A stretch of 43,353 nt of DNA from an uncultured Clostridia bacterium (lineage in GTDB: Bacteria; Bacillota; Clostridia; Oscillospirales; Ruminococcaceae): assembly GCA_947304245.1 (NCBI GenBank), contig CAMZAK010000004.1, positions 1-43,353 on the forward strand. Reading direction: 5' to 3'. Below the pieces are notes generated by a model. The model did not search any database and was not told the DNA's origin. It saw nothing but the letters and a program-made list of their open reading frames with translations. Made by a program: the position numbers and the translations under genes. Positions 24,418-33,505 of the stretch are shown here, piece after piece (position 1 is the stretch's first letter; each line of letters opens with the position of its first letter).

Positions 24418-25494
24418 TTATTTTAAATAACCTTCATCTGCTAGTAGTTCTGCCATTAAAACTGCTCCCTTTGCTGCTCCTCTTAATGTGTTGTGAGAAA
24501 GGCAAATGAATTTGTAGTCATATTGTGAATCTTTTCTTAACCTTCCAATTGAAATTGCCATTCCGTTTTCTAGGTTTCTGTCTAACTTAGATTGGGGCCT
24601 GTCTTCTTCTTCAAAATAATGTAAAAACTTTTTTGGTGATGAGGGTAAGTTTAAATTAATTGTTTTATTAAAATCCTCCCATTTGTTTTTTATTTCATCT
24701 AGAGTTGGTTTTTCTTTAAAACTTACAAAAACAGCAGCAGTGTGCCCGTCGGAAACAGGAACTCTTAAACATTGAGTTGTAATTGAAATTTCTTTGTTTG
24801 GAACAATTTTTTCGTTTTTTATTTCACCCCATATTTTTAAAGGTTCTAATTCAGATTTTTCTTCTTCGTTTTTAATGAAAGGAATAACATTATCTTTAAT
24901 TTCTTCCCATTCTTCTAGTGTTCGCCCTGCTCCGGAAACTGCTTGGTAGGTGCACGCTAAAATTTTTGTTGGCTTAAAACAAAGTAGGGGAGAAATAGCC
25001 GGAACAAAACTTTGAATTGAGCAGTTAGACTTCACAGCAATGAAACCTTTTTTTGTTTTCAACCTTTTTTTCTGTGAATCTATTATTTTAATATGGCTAG
25101 CATTAATTTCAGGAATAATCATAGGCACATCTTCAACATTTCTGTTGGCAGAATTGTTAGAAATTACAGGGCATTCTAGTTTTGCATAAGCTTCTTCTAA
25201 ATTTTTAATTTCTTCTTTTGGCATGTTTACAGCACAAAAAACAAAATCCACCTCTTCTGCAATTTTTTTCATATTTTTCATTGCATCTAAAACAATTAAA
25301 TTTTTAAATTTTTCAGGCATTTTTTCTGAAAGTTTCCATTTTTCTTTAACTGCTTCTTCATATGTTTTGTTAGCACTAGAACTTGAAGCTGCTAAAACTT
25401 TAACGTTAAACCATGGATGATCTTTTAAAATGGTTAAAAAACGTTGTCCAACCATTCCGGTTGCTCCAATAACTCCAACATTAAAATTTTTCAT
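24418..25494 (-). CDS. asd: Aspartate-semialdehyde dehydrogenase
   Basis: Reduces aspartyl phosphate to the semialdehyde with NADPH. 358 aa from the start chosen. Rossmann motif VGVIGATGMVGQRF, then the active-site region KSNCSIQ with the nucleophilic cysteine; the length and pattern are those of the archaeal/fungal-type Asd (long form). The frame also opens at GTG 25506, but that codon lies within the RBS (AGAGG 25506-25510), so ATG 25494 is preferred. Upstream of dapA in the same operon. Confidence 0.95.
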   Translation of the reverse strand: MKNFNVGVIGATGMVGQRFLTILKDHPWFNVKVLAASSSSANKTYEEAVKEKWKLSEKMPEKFKNLIVLDAMKNMKKIAEEVDFVFCAVNMPKEEIKNLEEAYAKLECPVISNNSANRNVEDVPMIIPEINASHIKIIDSQKKRLKTKKGFIAVKSNCSIQSFVPAISPLLCFKPTKILACTYQAVSGAGRTLEEWEEIKDNVIPFIKNEEEKSELEPLKIWGEIKNEKIVPNKEISITTQCLRVPVSDGHTAAVFVSFKEKPTLDEIKNKWEDFNKTINLNLPSSPKKFLHYFEEEDRPQSKLDRNLENGMAISIGRLRKDSQYDYKFICLSHNTLRGAAKGAVLMAELLADEGYLK

Positions 25495-25520
25495 GAAATT
25501 AAACACCTCTTAAATTAATT

Positions 25521-26903
25521 TTAATTAGATTTGAACTTTTCTATTATTGATTTAGCAGCTTTTTTTCCAGATGCCATTGCTAAAATAACCGTTGCAGAGC
25601 CCGTTACTGCGTCTCCTCCAGCGTAAACATTTTCTTTTGAAGTTAAACCTTCTTCATCAATTATTATTCCACCCCATTCTGTTGTTTTTAAGCCTTTAGT
25701 TGAATTTTTAATTAAAGGGTTTGGAGAAGTGCCAATTGCAATTATTACACTGTCTACTTCAATTAAAAAATTGCTATCTTTTTTAACTATTGGTTTTCTT
25801 CTTCCTGTTTCATCTGGTTTTTCTAGAGTCATTTCAACGCATTCTATGTTTTTAACAAAAAAGTTTTCGTCAGAATGAATGGCAATGGGGTTACATAAAA
25901 ATTTAAAAATTATGCCTTCTTCTTTTGCATGCTCTATTTCTTCTAGTCTTGCTGGCATTTCTTTTTCACTTCTTCTGTAAATTACATAAACATTTTCTGC
26001 ACCAATTCTTTTTGCAGATCTTGCGGCATCCATAGCAACATTCCCACCACCAACTATTGCGACATTTTTTGGAACATATATTGGAGTTTGTGAATTTTTT
26101 TCATATGCTTTCATTAGGTTTATTCTAGTTAAAAATTCATTGGCTGCAAATACTCCATTTAAATTTTCCCCGGGAATGTTCATAAACTTTGGCAGGCCTG
26201 CTCCTGAGCCAATAAAAATTGCTTTAAACCCTTCTTTTAAAAGTTCGTCCACCGTTATGCTGCTGCCTACTATTGTGTTTGTTTTAATTTCAGCGCCTAA
26301 ATTTTTTAAATTTTCTATTTCTTTTTTTACAATGTTTTTTGGTAACCTAAATTCTGGAATGCCATATGTTAAAACTCCTCCTGGTTCGTGTAATGCTTCA
26401 AAAATTGTAACTTTAAAACCTTCTTTTAAAAGTTCCGCAGCACAAGAAAGGCCAGAAGGGCCAGAACCCACAATTGCGATTTTTATGTTTTTTTGTTCTT
26501 TTATGTATATTTTTCTTTCTTTGCTATTATGCAAGTCTGCTACAAATCTTTCTAGTCTTCCTATTGCAACACTTTCACCTTTAATTTTTCTAACACATCC
26601 ACTTTCACATTGCGTTTCTTGTGGGCAAACTCTTCCGCAAATTGCAGGCAAGCAGGAAGACTCAGTTATTATTTCATAGGCTTCTTCAAATTTTTTCTCC
26701 CTTATTTTTTCTATGAAGTTTGGAATGTTAATTTTAACAGGGCATTTTTCTTTGCAGGGTTTATTTTTGCAATTCAAACATCTTTTCGCTTCCTCAATTG
26801 CTTGTTCTTCTGTATAACCCAAAGAAACTTCTTTAAAATTTTTATTTCTTTGAGATGGACTTTGTAAAGCCATTTCTGTTTTTTTTTCACTCATATTAGG
26901 CAT
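25521..26903 (-). CDS. nfnB: NfnB-type flavoprotein (glutamate synthase small-subunit family)
   Basis: 460 aa. The N-terminal 4Fe-4S region has two cysteine clusters (CLNCKNKPCKEKCPV and CLPAICGRVCPQETQCESGC), then FAD- and NAD(P)-binding Rossmann motifs (AIVGSGPSGLSCAAELL and VAIVGGGNVAMDAARSA). With the neighbouring NfnA-like protein it should form NfnAB, the electron-bifurcating enzyme that couples NADH and reduced ferredoxin to make NADPH. Without NfnA it would be read as a GltD-type or SudA-type protein. ATG 26903; 26891-26893 is a second in-frame ATG. Confidence 0.9.
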   Translation of the reverse strand: MPNMSEKKTEMALQSPSQRNKNFKEVSLGYTEEQAIEEAKRCLNCKNKPCKEKCPVKINIPNFIEKIREKKFEEAYEIITESSCLPAICGRVCPQETQCESGCVRKIKGESVAIGRLERFVADLHNSKERKIYIKEQKNIKIAIVGSGPSGLSCAAELLKEGFKVTIFEALHEPGGVLTYGIPEFRLPKNIVKKEIENLKNLGAEIKTNTIVGSSITVDELLKEGFKAIFIGSGAGLPKFMNIPGENLNGVFAANEFLTRINLMKAYEKNSQTPIYVPKNVAIVGGGNVAMDAARSAKRIGAENVYVIYRRSEKEMPARLEEIEHAKEEGIIFKFLCNPIAIHSDENFFVKNIECVEMTLEKPDETGRRKPIVKKDSNFLIEVDSVIIAIGTSPNPLIKNSTKGLKTTEWGGIIIDEEGLTSKENVYAGGDAVTGSATVILAMASGKKAAKSIIEKFKSN

Positions 26904-26911
26904 AACTCAAT

Positions 26912-27748
26912 TTAACTCCCTTTGTAAAGATTACAAGTTTTTTCATATGCTTTTTTTTCAAAATTTTCATATATTTTATTTCTTTTAATTGTTTCATCAA
27001 AATCTATTAAATGCCCATTGAAGTCTGGGCCGTCAACACATGCAAAACGAATTTTTCCTCCAACGTTTACTCTGCAACCACCACACATTCCGGTTCCGTC
27101 AATCATTATTGGGTTCATTGAAACTGTTGTTTTAACATTATATTTTTTAGTTATTTCACAAACAAATTTCATCATAATTAAAGGGCCTATTGTTATTATT
27201 TCATCATATTTTTCGTTAGAGTTTAATAGGTTTTCTAACGGCTTTGTAACCAGGCCTTTTTCTCCTTTTGAGCCGTCATCTGTTGTTAAAATAAATTTAT
27301 TGGAAATGGCTTTAAATTCTTCATCTAAAATTACGAGATCTTTATTTTTAAAACCTGTAATTATGTGAACTGTTGCATTGTTTTTAAAAAGATGCTTTGC
27401 AATAGGGTAGCAAATTGCGCAACCAACCCCGCCACCTACTATTAAAACTTTTTTAAGGCCCTCTAATTTTGAAGGCTTGCCTAATGGGCCTGCAATGTCT
27501 TTTATTTTTTCATTTTCTTCTAATTTACTCAAAAGTTTTGTTGTGGCTCCTGCAATTTGAAATATTATTGTTATTGTTCCTTTTTCTCTGTTGTAGTCTG
27601 CAACTGTTAGTGGAATTCTTTCACCGTTTTCATTAACTCTTAAAATTATGAATTGTCCCGGCATAACATTTTTTGCAACATTTGTCGCTAAAATTTTCAT
27701 TAAAATTACATTTTCATTAAGATATCTTTTTTCTAAAATTTCAAACAA
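26912..27748 (-). CDS. nfnA: NfnA-type ferredoxin/NADP oxidoreductase subunit
   Basis: 278 aa. N-terminal FAD-binding beta-barrel (PGQFIILRVNENGERIPLTVAD), NAD-binding Rossmann (KVLIVGGGVGCAICYPIA) and a C-terminal [2Fe-2S] cysteine set (CGGCRVNVGGKIRFACVDGP). This is the alpha (small) subunit of the NADH-dependent ferredoxin:NADP oxidoreductase; nfnB follows 8 bp downstream. The start is TTG 27748 behind GGGGG. Head of the five-gene minus-strand operon with a good promoter upstream. Confidence 0.9.
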   Translation of the reverse strand: MFEILEKRYLNENVILMKILATNVAKNVMPGQFIILRVNENGERIPLTVADYNREKGTITIIFQIAGATTKLLSKLEENEKIKDIAGPLGKPSKLEGLKKVLIVGGGVGCAICYPIAKHLFKNNATVHIITGFKNKDLVILDEEFKAISNKFILTTDDGSKGEKGLVTKPLENLLNSNEKYDEIITIGPLIMMKFVCEITKKYNVKTTVSMNPIMIDGTGMCGGCRVNVGGKIRFACVDGPDFNGHLIDFDETIKRNKIYENFEKKAYEKTCNLYKGS

Positions 27749-27820
27749 AAACTAAACCCCCAAAAATTTAAAAATGCACTAACTTTAATTCTAATAATTA
27801 TTCTTAAAAGCAAACAAAAT

Positions 27821-27849
27821 AATTATATAATATTTTATTCTGTTATTCA
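27821..27849 (-). promoter_or_regulatory. Sigma-A promoter for the nfnA-nfnB-asd-dapA-dapB operon
   Basis: On the minus strand TTGAAT (27844-27849), a 17-bp spacer and a perfect TATAAT (27821-27826), about 70 bp upstream of nfnA. Confidence 0.65.
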
Positions 27850-27902
27850 ACATATTTTAGAAATATTTTAAGTTATTTTAATTTGTTATATTGTAGATTT
27901 GG

Positions 27903-27931
27903 TTGAAATTAGAAATATAGTTTTTTATAAT
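27903..27931 (+). promoter_or_regulatory. Sigma-A promoter for the P-type ATPase gene
   Basis: TTGAAA (27903-27908), a 17-bp spacer and a perfect TATAAT (27926-27931), 34 bp before the start. The promoter looks intact although the gene carries a stop codon. Confidence 0.7.
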
Positions 27932-27965
27932 AAATTTACAAAAAGTTTTTAAGAGGAATATTCAT

Positions 27966-29840
27966 ATGATTAAATTTTGTGAAAATTTAAAACAAAAAGC
28001 ACTTTTAAATAAAATTGTTATAACTAGTTTAATTTTGTTTTCTTTTGTTATTTTTAATTTTTTTTATGATTTTACATTAAATTTTAAGTTTATATTTTTT
28101 TTAATTTTATATTTTTTCATAGGTTACGATATAATTTTAAAAACTTTGAAGAATATACTAAAATTTAACTTTTTAGATGAAAAATCTTTAATGTTCATTG
28201 CAACTATTGGTGCTTTTTTTTTAAAACAATATTTTGAGGCGGTTTCAATTTTTTTGCTATATCAAATTGGAGAATTATTTCAAAACATAGCCATTTTTCG
28301 CTCTAAGAGCCAAATTTCTTCTGCTTTGCAAATTAGGCCTTTATATGCTAATTTAAAAGAAGGAGATTCTTTTAAAAAGGTTAACCCCTTAAAAGTTAAA
28401 CCGGGAGATGTAATTGTCGTTAAACCGGGAGAGAGAGTTCCTTTAGATGGTGTGGTTTTAAGTGGAGGCTCTTTTTTAGATTCTTCTTCAATTACTGGTG
28501 AATCTAATTTTTTAAGTGTTGGGCCTAAAGATTTTGTTTTGAGTGGAGTTGTTAACATTAGTGGTGCTTTAGAAATTAAGGTTACTAAAAAATATGAAGA
28601 GTCTACCATTAAAAAAGTTTTAAACTTAATTGAAAATGTTATTTCTAAAAAGTCTAAAACCTAAAATTTAATTAAAAAGTTTGCAAAAATTTATACACCC
28701 ACTGTTGTTATTGCAGCATTTTTAATTTTTATTATTCCAACCTTATTATTTAAAGAAGATTGGCATGTTTGGCTTGAGCGTTGTTTAATTTTTTTGGTTA
28801 TTTCTTGCCCTTGTGCTTTGGTTATTTCAATTCCTGTTAGCTTTTTTTTAGCTATTTCTAAAGCAGCAAAAAATAGGATTTTAATTAAAGGAAGCATTTT
28901 TTTAGAAATGTTAGCTAAAGTTAAAACTGCAATTTTCGACAAAACAGGAACCCTAACAAAAGGCAAATTTGTTATTAAAGAGATTTATTCTTTTAATTTA
29001 AGCAAAGAAGAAGTTTTAGAAACAATATGTTTAGCCGAAAGCAAGTTAAACCATCCAATTTCAAAGTCCATTAAAGAAGCTTACGGCAAACCTTTAAATT
29101 TAAACAGAGTGGAAAATGTTAAAGAAATTTTCGGAAAAGGAGTTAAAGCTTTAGTAGACAAAAGGGAAGTTTTTGTTGGAAATTTTAAATTGCTTAAAGA
29201 AATTGGCATTTCTTCTTTTGAAGAAGATGAATTAGGAACAAATATTCATTTGGTTGTTGAAGGAAAATATTGCGGAAAAATTGTGTTACAAGATGAAATT
29301 AAAACTAATGTTGAATATGCATTAAAAAACATTAAAAAAAATGGTGTTGAAAAAATTGTTATGTTAACAGGAGACAAAAAAGTTGTTGGAGAAAATGTTG
29401 CTAGAAATCTTAATTTAGATTATGTTTTTTGTGAACTTTTGCCTTATGAAAAGGTTGAAAAATTAGAAAGTTTTTTAAAAAACAGGAGAGAAAAAGAAAT
29501 TGTTGCGTTTATTGGAGACGGTGTTAATGACGCTGCTTCTTTAAAGTTGGCAGATGTTGGCATTGCAATGGGAGCAATTGGCTCAGACGCTGCCATGGAG
29601 GCTTGTGATGTTGTTTTAATGGATGACGACATAAACAAAATAAATATTGCAATTTTAATTGCTAAAAGGGTTGTTAGAACGGTTAAACAAAACGTTGTTT
29701 TTTCTCTATCTTTTAAAGGTTTAATTTTTATTTTAGGGATTTTTGGTTTAACAAATATTTGGCTTGCTATTTTTTCTGATGTTGGAGTTTCCATTTTAGC
29801 AATTTTAAATGCTTTTAGAGCTTTTAAAGGGAAATTTTAA
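27966..29840 (+). pseudogene. Zn/Cd-type P1B ATPase interrupted by one in-frame TAA
   Basis: One continuous frame of 625 codons coding for a heavy-metal exporting P-type ATPase, except that codon 233 (28662-28664) is TAA. The upstream part has membrane spans and the actuator domain (SSITGESN); directly after the stop the frame resumes with NLIKKFAKIYTP, the expected continuation. The rest is whole: CPC at 281-283 in the metal-binding span, DKTGT with Asp325, the GDGVNDAA loop and a final span (FSDVGVSILAILNAFR) of the Zn/Cd class. There is no N-terminal metal-binding domain. Glu is expected at the stop (GAA to TAA). It is either a very young pseudogene or a suppressed stop; the rest shows no decay. 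Confidence 0.85.
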
Positions 29841-29906
29841 TTTAAAGTTTAAATTTTTATTTGAACATAAAAAAACATATTAAATGCTAATTTAAAATTA
29901 TAAATT

Positions 29907-29945
29907 AAGTGCTCAAAAAAAACATTTTCAAGCACTTTATTTTTT
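29907..29945 (+). terminator. Intrinsic terminator after the ATPase gene
   Basis: Stem AAGTGCT (29907-29913) and AGCACTT (29931-29937), a 17-nt loop that can pair further, then TATTTTTT. It lies about 65 bp after the stop codon. Confidence 0.65.
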
Positions 29946-29975
29946 AATAAAATTAATTAGAAAAAGATTTATTAT

Positions 29976-30218
29976 TTAAAATTTAATATGAATAATTAAT
30001 TGTTTAAGTATTATTATTTTTATCTTGTTCTCGTTAGTAAATTTTTTATTTACTTTAGCTTTAAATTTTTTAGCTAATATTTTGTAATTTTTTAAAGAAC
30101 GCATAATTTTTAAAATTTCATCTTTTTGTTCTGCAGATTTAATTTCACAATTGGTTAACTTTTTAAAAATAATTTCTTGTAATAGCAATAATAAATTATT
30201 ATTTATTTCGTTAAGCAT
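29976..30218 (-). CDS. Hypothetical 80-aa ORF, doubtful
   Basis: An open frame rich in Lys, Ile and Leu with no recognisable domain, no clear ribosome binding site before ATG 30218 and a long run of A/T around it. It lies next to the decayed copy of the charged-protein family (30331-30405), so it may be a leftover or a chance frame. Kept only because it is open for 80 codons in the same direction as the genes to its right. Confidence 0.25.
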   Translation of the reverse strand: MLNEINNNLLLLLQEIIFKKLTNCEIKSAEQKDEILKIMRSLKNYKILAKKFKAKVNKKFTNENKIKIIILKQLIIHIKF

Positions 30219-30330
30219 TTTTTATATTTTTTAACTTCATTCTAAAAAGTATTTTTTTGGTAATGAAATCTATTAATTTTTTTATTCTGGTGTTGTTTTA
30301 ATTTTTTTAATTAATCTTTAGTTATGTTAG

Positions 30331-30405
30331 ATTTGTTTAATTCAGATTTATTAGATAACCAAATTTCATCTAACCTTTGTTAACAACATTATTTTTTATT
30401 GTGTC
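30331..30405 (-). pseudogene. Remnant of a third copy of the charged-protein gene
   Basis: This stretch matches the start of the 532-aa gene (its residues about 37-60, NVVNEGLDESWLSNKSELN) almost exactly on the same strand. A one-base deletion (ggttta to ggtta) shifts the frame after Gly, and a stop follows soon after. The match is too short to be an independent gene; it marks a duplicated copy that has been lost. Confidence 0.65.
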
Positions 30406-30491
30406 ATTATTTTTGTGAGTGGAAATAGTTTTTAATTAAAATTTATTTATATTAATAAATATTGATATATTTAGTTAATATTATATAACAT

Positions 30492-30524
30492 AAACCTTCA
30501 ATTATTAAAAATTGAAGGTTTTTT
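30492..30524. terminator. Hairpin downstream of the 532-aa gene
   Basis: 11-bp stem AAACCTTCAAT (30492-30502) and ATTGAAGGTTT (30511-30521) with an 8-nt loop. The T-run follows on the plus strand and is weak on the minus strand, so its ability to stop the minus-strand transcript is less certain. Confidence 0.5.
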
Positions 30525-30543
30525 AAATGTTATAAAGTGATTG

Positions 30544-32142
30544 CTAATCTTCAAAAATTAATTTAAAGAATTCATCTCCTCCATCTTTTAAAAGTTTTCC
30601 ACTTTTCTTTAAATAGTTCATTTTATTTTTTAAATCTTTTCCTCCTGAAGCCACCCATTGTTGCATTTTTAATAAAAGACGTTTTTTTGCTAATTCCACC
30701 AGCTCGCTGTAGTTTGGTGAACTTTTCATTATACTTAAAAATTTTTCCCTTCTTTGGTTTCCATGGTTAAATTCTTCAGAATATTTTAAATATAATTGAG
30801 TAGGCACAATAGAGTTAGAAAATGTTTCACATAACAAACATTTTAAAGATTCTTCAGGTGAAATGAAAGCGTCACTGTTTTTATATTCTAAATAATAGTC
30901 TTTATAGTTTTCTTCACATTCTTTTTTGTAATCAGTTAAAACTTTATTAAATAATTCCATTAATTTTGTGCTATTACAGTTTTTTAAATTTTCTTGAACA
31001 TTTAAAAGTTGTTTTAATATTTCAGTATTTTTTTGTTTTTTATTTTCACTTATTTCTTTTATTTCTTTTAATATTTTTTTATTATTTTTCTTAAATTTTT
31101 TATGTTCTGGTTTATTGAAATAGTAATCTAAATCTTCTAAATTTATGTTATCAAAATTTTTTCTGAATTCATAATCATTATTGTAAAAATATTGAAAAAC
31201 TTTTTTAGTTTTTTTTGAGTCTAAAGATGAAAATTTTTCTTCAATTGAAGATTTTAATAAGTAGAATTTAAATATAGGTAAACTTTTTAAAAAATTTATT
31301 ATATCTTTATGTTTTTCATAAAATAAATTTTTTTCTGCAATTTGTGTTTCGGTTAAACTGTTATTTTTATTTTCATAAATTTTTAATTTCTTTATTATTT
31401 TTTCATATTGATCTTCTATTATTTTTTTATTATTTTCAGATAAAGTAATATTTTCAATTTTATTTTGGTTTCCTATTTTTGCAAATTCTTCAATTCTTTT
31501 TGCTTTTTCTTGAGTTCTTCTTTCAGATCTTTTATTTCTTTGATATTCTTTTTTTCTTTTTTCTTCTTCTATTCTATTTTTTCTTTTTTTTTCGAGTATT
31601 TCTCTTCTAGTTAGTTTTCTTTCTTCTTTAATCTCATCTTTAATTTTTAGGTTAGAAAAATTTTCTGCTATTTTAGATTTGTTTAGGTCATCATTTTCAC
31701 CTTTTTCAATAATTGAATTGTTGGAGTTAATGTTTTCTTTTTTTTCTTCTTCAATATTTAAATTAGTAATGTTATTTTCATTTTCATCTTTAATATCTAT
31801 CATTGATATATCATTTATTGCTATAGATTTGTTTAATTTATCATTTTCTTCATTTTTTTCTTCAACGTTTGAGTTAGTAATATTATTTTTATTTTCATCA
31901 TTCTCACATAGTTTTTTAACAAGCATTTGTATAATGTCTGAATTTGTTAAATTTTCATATTCATTGTAGTTGTTTAATTCAGATTTATTAGATAACCAAC
32001 TTTCATCTAAACCTTCATTAACAACATTTTTAACAACAGAATTATTTATGCTTTCATTAAAAATTGAAGGTTCTTCTTCAATGTTACTTATTACGTCACG
32101 GTTTTCGTAGGGGGGAATTAAATTGTTATTTAAATTTTCCAT
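30544..32142 (-). CDS. Large Lys/Glu/Asn-rich protein, unknown
   Basis: 532 aa, no family recognised. No signal peptide or membrane span seen. Residues about 1-180 are low-complexity acidic/Asn-rich, with two imperfect repeats built on 'NITN(S/L)N(V/I)EE(K/E)...' and KDE(N/I)-type segments. From about 180 to 235 a very basic, coiled-coil-like stretch (RREILEKKRKNRIEEEKRKK) follows; the remainder is a helical region with a few aromatic residues and several Cys. The start (MENLNNN) and 20-odd bases upstream match those of the 339-aa gene downstream, which makes them paralogues. ATG 32142 behind AAGGAG. Candidates include a structural or host-interaction protein, but nothing in the sequence decides this. 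Confidence 0.75.
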   Translation of the reverse strand: MENLNNNLIPPYENRDVISNIEEEPSIFNESINNSVVKNVVNEGLDESWLSNKSELNNYNEYENLTNSDIIQMLVKKLCENDENKNNITNSNVEEKNEENDKLNKSIAINDISMIDIKDENENNITNLNIEEEKKENINSNNSIIEKGENDDLNKSKIAENFSNLKIKDEIKEERKLTRREILEKKRKNRIEEEKRKKEYQRNKRSERRTQEKAKRIEEFAKIGNQNKIENITLSENNKKIIEDQYEKIIKKLKIYENKNNSLTETQIAEKNLFYEKHKDIINFLKSLPIFKFYLLKSSIEEKFSSLDSKKTKKVFQYFYNNDYEFRKNFDNINLEDLDYYFNKPEHKKFKKNNKKILKEIKEISENKKQKNTEILKQLLNVQENLKNCNSTKLMELFNKVLTDYKKECEENYKDYYLEYKNSDAFISPEESLKCLLCETFSNSIVPTQLYLKYSEEFNHGNQRREKFLSIMKSSPNYSELVELAKKRLLLKMQQWVASGGKDLKNKMNYLKKSGKLLKDGGDEFFKLIFED

Positions 32143-32172
32143 ATTTTTTCTCCTTAATGATAAATTTTATTA

Positions 32173-32202
32173 ATATTAGCAAAATTTAGCATATTTTGTC
32201 AA
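32173..32202 (-). promoter_or_regulatory. TTGACA promoter of the 532-aa gene
   Basis: On the minus strand TTGACA (32197-32202), an 18-bp spacer ending TGC, and TAATAT (32173-32178). The other paralogue has the same arrangement, including the TGC before the -10. Confidence 0.6.
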
Positions 32203-32220
32203 TAATATTATATAAAAAAT

Positions 32221-32256
32221 AAACCACTCAAACAAAATTAAATGTTTGAATGGTTT
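32221..32256 (-). terminator. Hairpin terminator after the 339-aa gene
   Basis: 14-bp stem (32221-32234 and 32243-32256) with one position that pairs as G-U on the minus-strand RNA but is a mismatch on the plus strand, which fits use as a minus-strand terminator. Confidence 0.5.
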
Positions 32257-32310
32257 TTAAATTTTGTAAAATAAATCCTAATTTGTAAATATTATTTAAA
32301 TTTTTTATTT

Positions 32311-33330
32311 CTATTTTTTAGCTCTCATTTTTTTTAGTATTTTATTTCTTATTTCATTTTTTATCTTAATTCTATTCTTATTTTTTACTTCTCTTATTTC
32401 ATCACCTAGATTCACAAAATCATTATTTTTATTATTTTTTATATCATTATTTGTATTAATTATTTTATTTTCGTTTTCTTGTTTTCTTTTTGCAGCTTCT
32501 TGTAATTCTTCTATTCTTTTCTTTTTTTCTTCTTCTATTTTTCTTATTTCTTCTTCTATTTTTCTCTTTTCTTCTTCTTTTTTTCTTATCATTTCTTCTT
32601 TATATTTTTTTGCTTTAGCTTTTTTTATTTCTTCTTTTTTATTTCTATTATTTTCTCTTCTGATTTCTTCAATATCTTCTATTTTATTAAAAGTTTTATT
32701 AAGTACGGTTTTATTAAATATTTCATATACTAAATCTTCATTTTTTAAATTTTGAAGATTAGATTTTTTTTCAGATTTATTATTTATGGATTTATTTTTT
32801 TCTATAGTTTTTTCTTCATATTTATTATTTTCTTCATTTTTCCAGGTTTCCATTAAATTTTTATAATAGTTTTCATCTAAATTATTTATTGGATTATTAT
32901 TTATTAAATTATTATTTTCATCTAAATTATTTATTAAATTATTATTTTCTTCTAAATTATTTATTGAATTATTATTTTCTTCTTCAGATATTAATTCTTC
33001 TATTAAGGGGTTATATTTATATAAATATAGATCTAGATCTAGGTATAGAAAATCTTCAATATCACTTCCTTCATTTTTAAAGTTTTCTAACAAATCTTTT
33101 TCTAATAAATCTTTTTCTGATAAATTTTTTTTTGATAAATCTTTTTCTAATAAATCTTTGAAATCACTTTTTTTAATATTATCTTCTTCAAAAGAATTTA
33201 TTTTATTTTTGTCTTCTTCTTTTGGAATATTTGTTGAGTCCTGATTTGAAATATTTGTTGAGTCTTGAATTGTTGCATATAATGCAGATATATTATCTTT
33301 CATATAATTATTGTTATTTAAATTTTCCAT
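32311..33330 (-). CDS. Charged repeat protein, paralogue of the 532-aa gene
   Basis: 339 aa, function unknown. It starts MENLNNN like its neighbour. Three kinds of repeat are seen: a run of five-residue units (LLEKD/LSEKD, about residues 58-86), an Asn-rich tandem (ENNNLINNLDENNNLINN, about 120-160) and a long charged coiled-coil-like stretch (KRKIEEEIRKIEEEKKKR, about 255-280). No signal peptide or membrane span. ATG 33330 behind AAGGAG; the leader and promoter resemble those of the 532-aa gene. Confidence 0.75.
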   Translation of the reverse strand: MENLNNNNYMKDNISALYATIQDSTNISNQDSTNIPKEEDKNKINSFEEDNIKKSDFKDLLEKDLSKKNLSEKDLLEKDLLENFKNEGSDIEDFLYLDLDLYLYKYNPLIEELISEEENNNSINNLEENNNLINNLDENNNLINNNPINNLDENYYKNLMETWKNEENNKYEEKTIEKNKSINNKSEKKSNLQNLKNEDLVYEIFNKTVLNKTFNKIEDIEEIRRENNRNKKEEIKKAKAKKYKEEMIRKKEEEKRKIEEEIRKIEEEKKKRIEELQEAAKRKQENENKIINTNNDIKNNKNNDFVNLGDEIREVKNKNRIKIKNEIRNKILKKMRAKK

Positions 33331-33361
33331 ATTTTTTCTCCTTTATACTAAATCTTGTCTA

Positions 33362-33391
33362 ATTTTAGCACGTTTTAATATATTTTGTCAA
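33362..33391 (-). promoter_or_regulatory. TTGACA promoter of the 339-aa gene
   Basis: On the minus strand TTGACA (33386-33391), an 18-bp spacer ending TGC, and TAAAAT (33362-33367). It matches the promoter of the paralogue. Confidence 0.65.
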
Positions 33392-33505
33392 CGTAATACT
33401 ACAAAATCATACTAAAAAAACTAAATAAAACGCCAATCGTTCTAAAATCAGCATCTTATTTGGCTAAACAATTAATTTTAATTTTTAAAAAGTTTTTAAT
33501 TTGGT

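Noticed and set aside
29444..29794. 116-aa minus-strand frame inside the ATPase gene.
   Set aside because: Shadow frame of the clearly coding plus strand.
28794..29840. Treating the downstream part of the ATPase as its own gene from TTG 28794.
   Set aside because: That codon lies in the middle of the metal-binding span with no RBS; the frame is continuous with the upstream part.
32880..33000. Short repeated units that could suggest a CRISPR array.
   Set aside because: The repeats are in-frame Asn/Leu/Glu codon repeats within a protein gene, with no unique spacers of constant size.
32889..33080. 63-aa Tyr/Leu-rich plus-strand frame opposite the charged 339-aa gene.
   Set aside because: It is the complement of the Asn/Glu repeat region and has no RBS.
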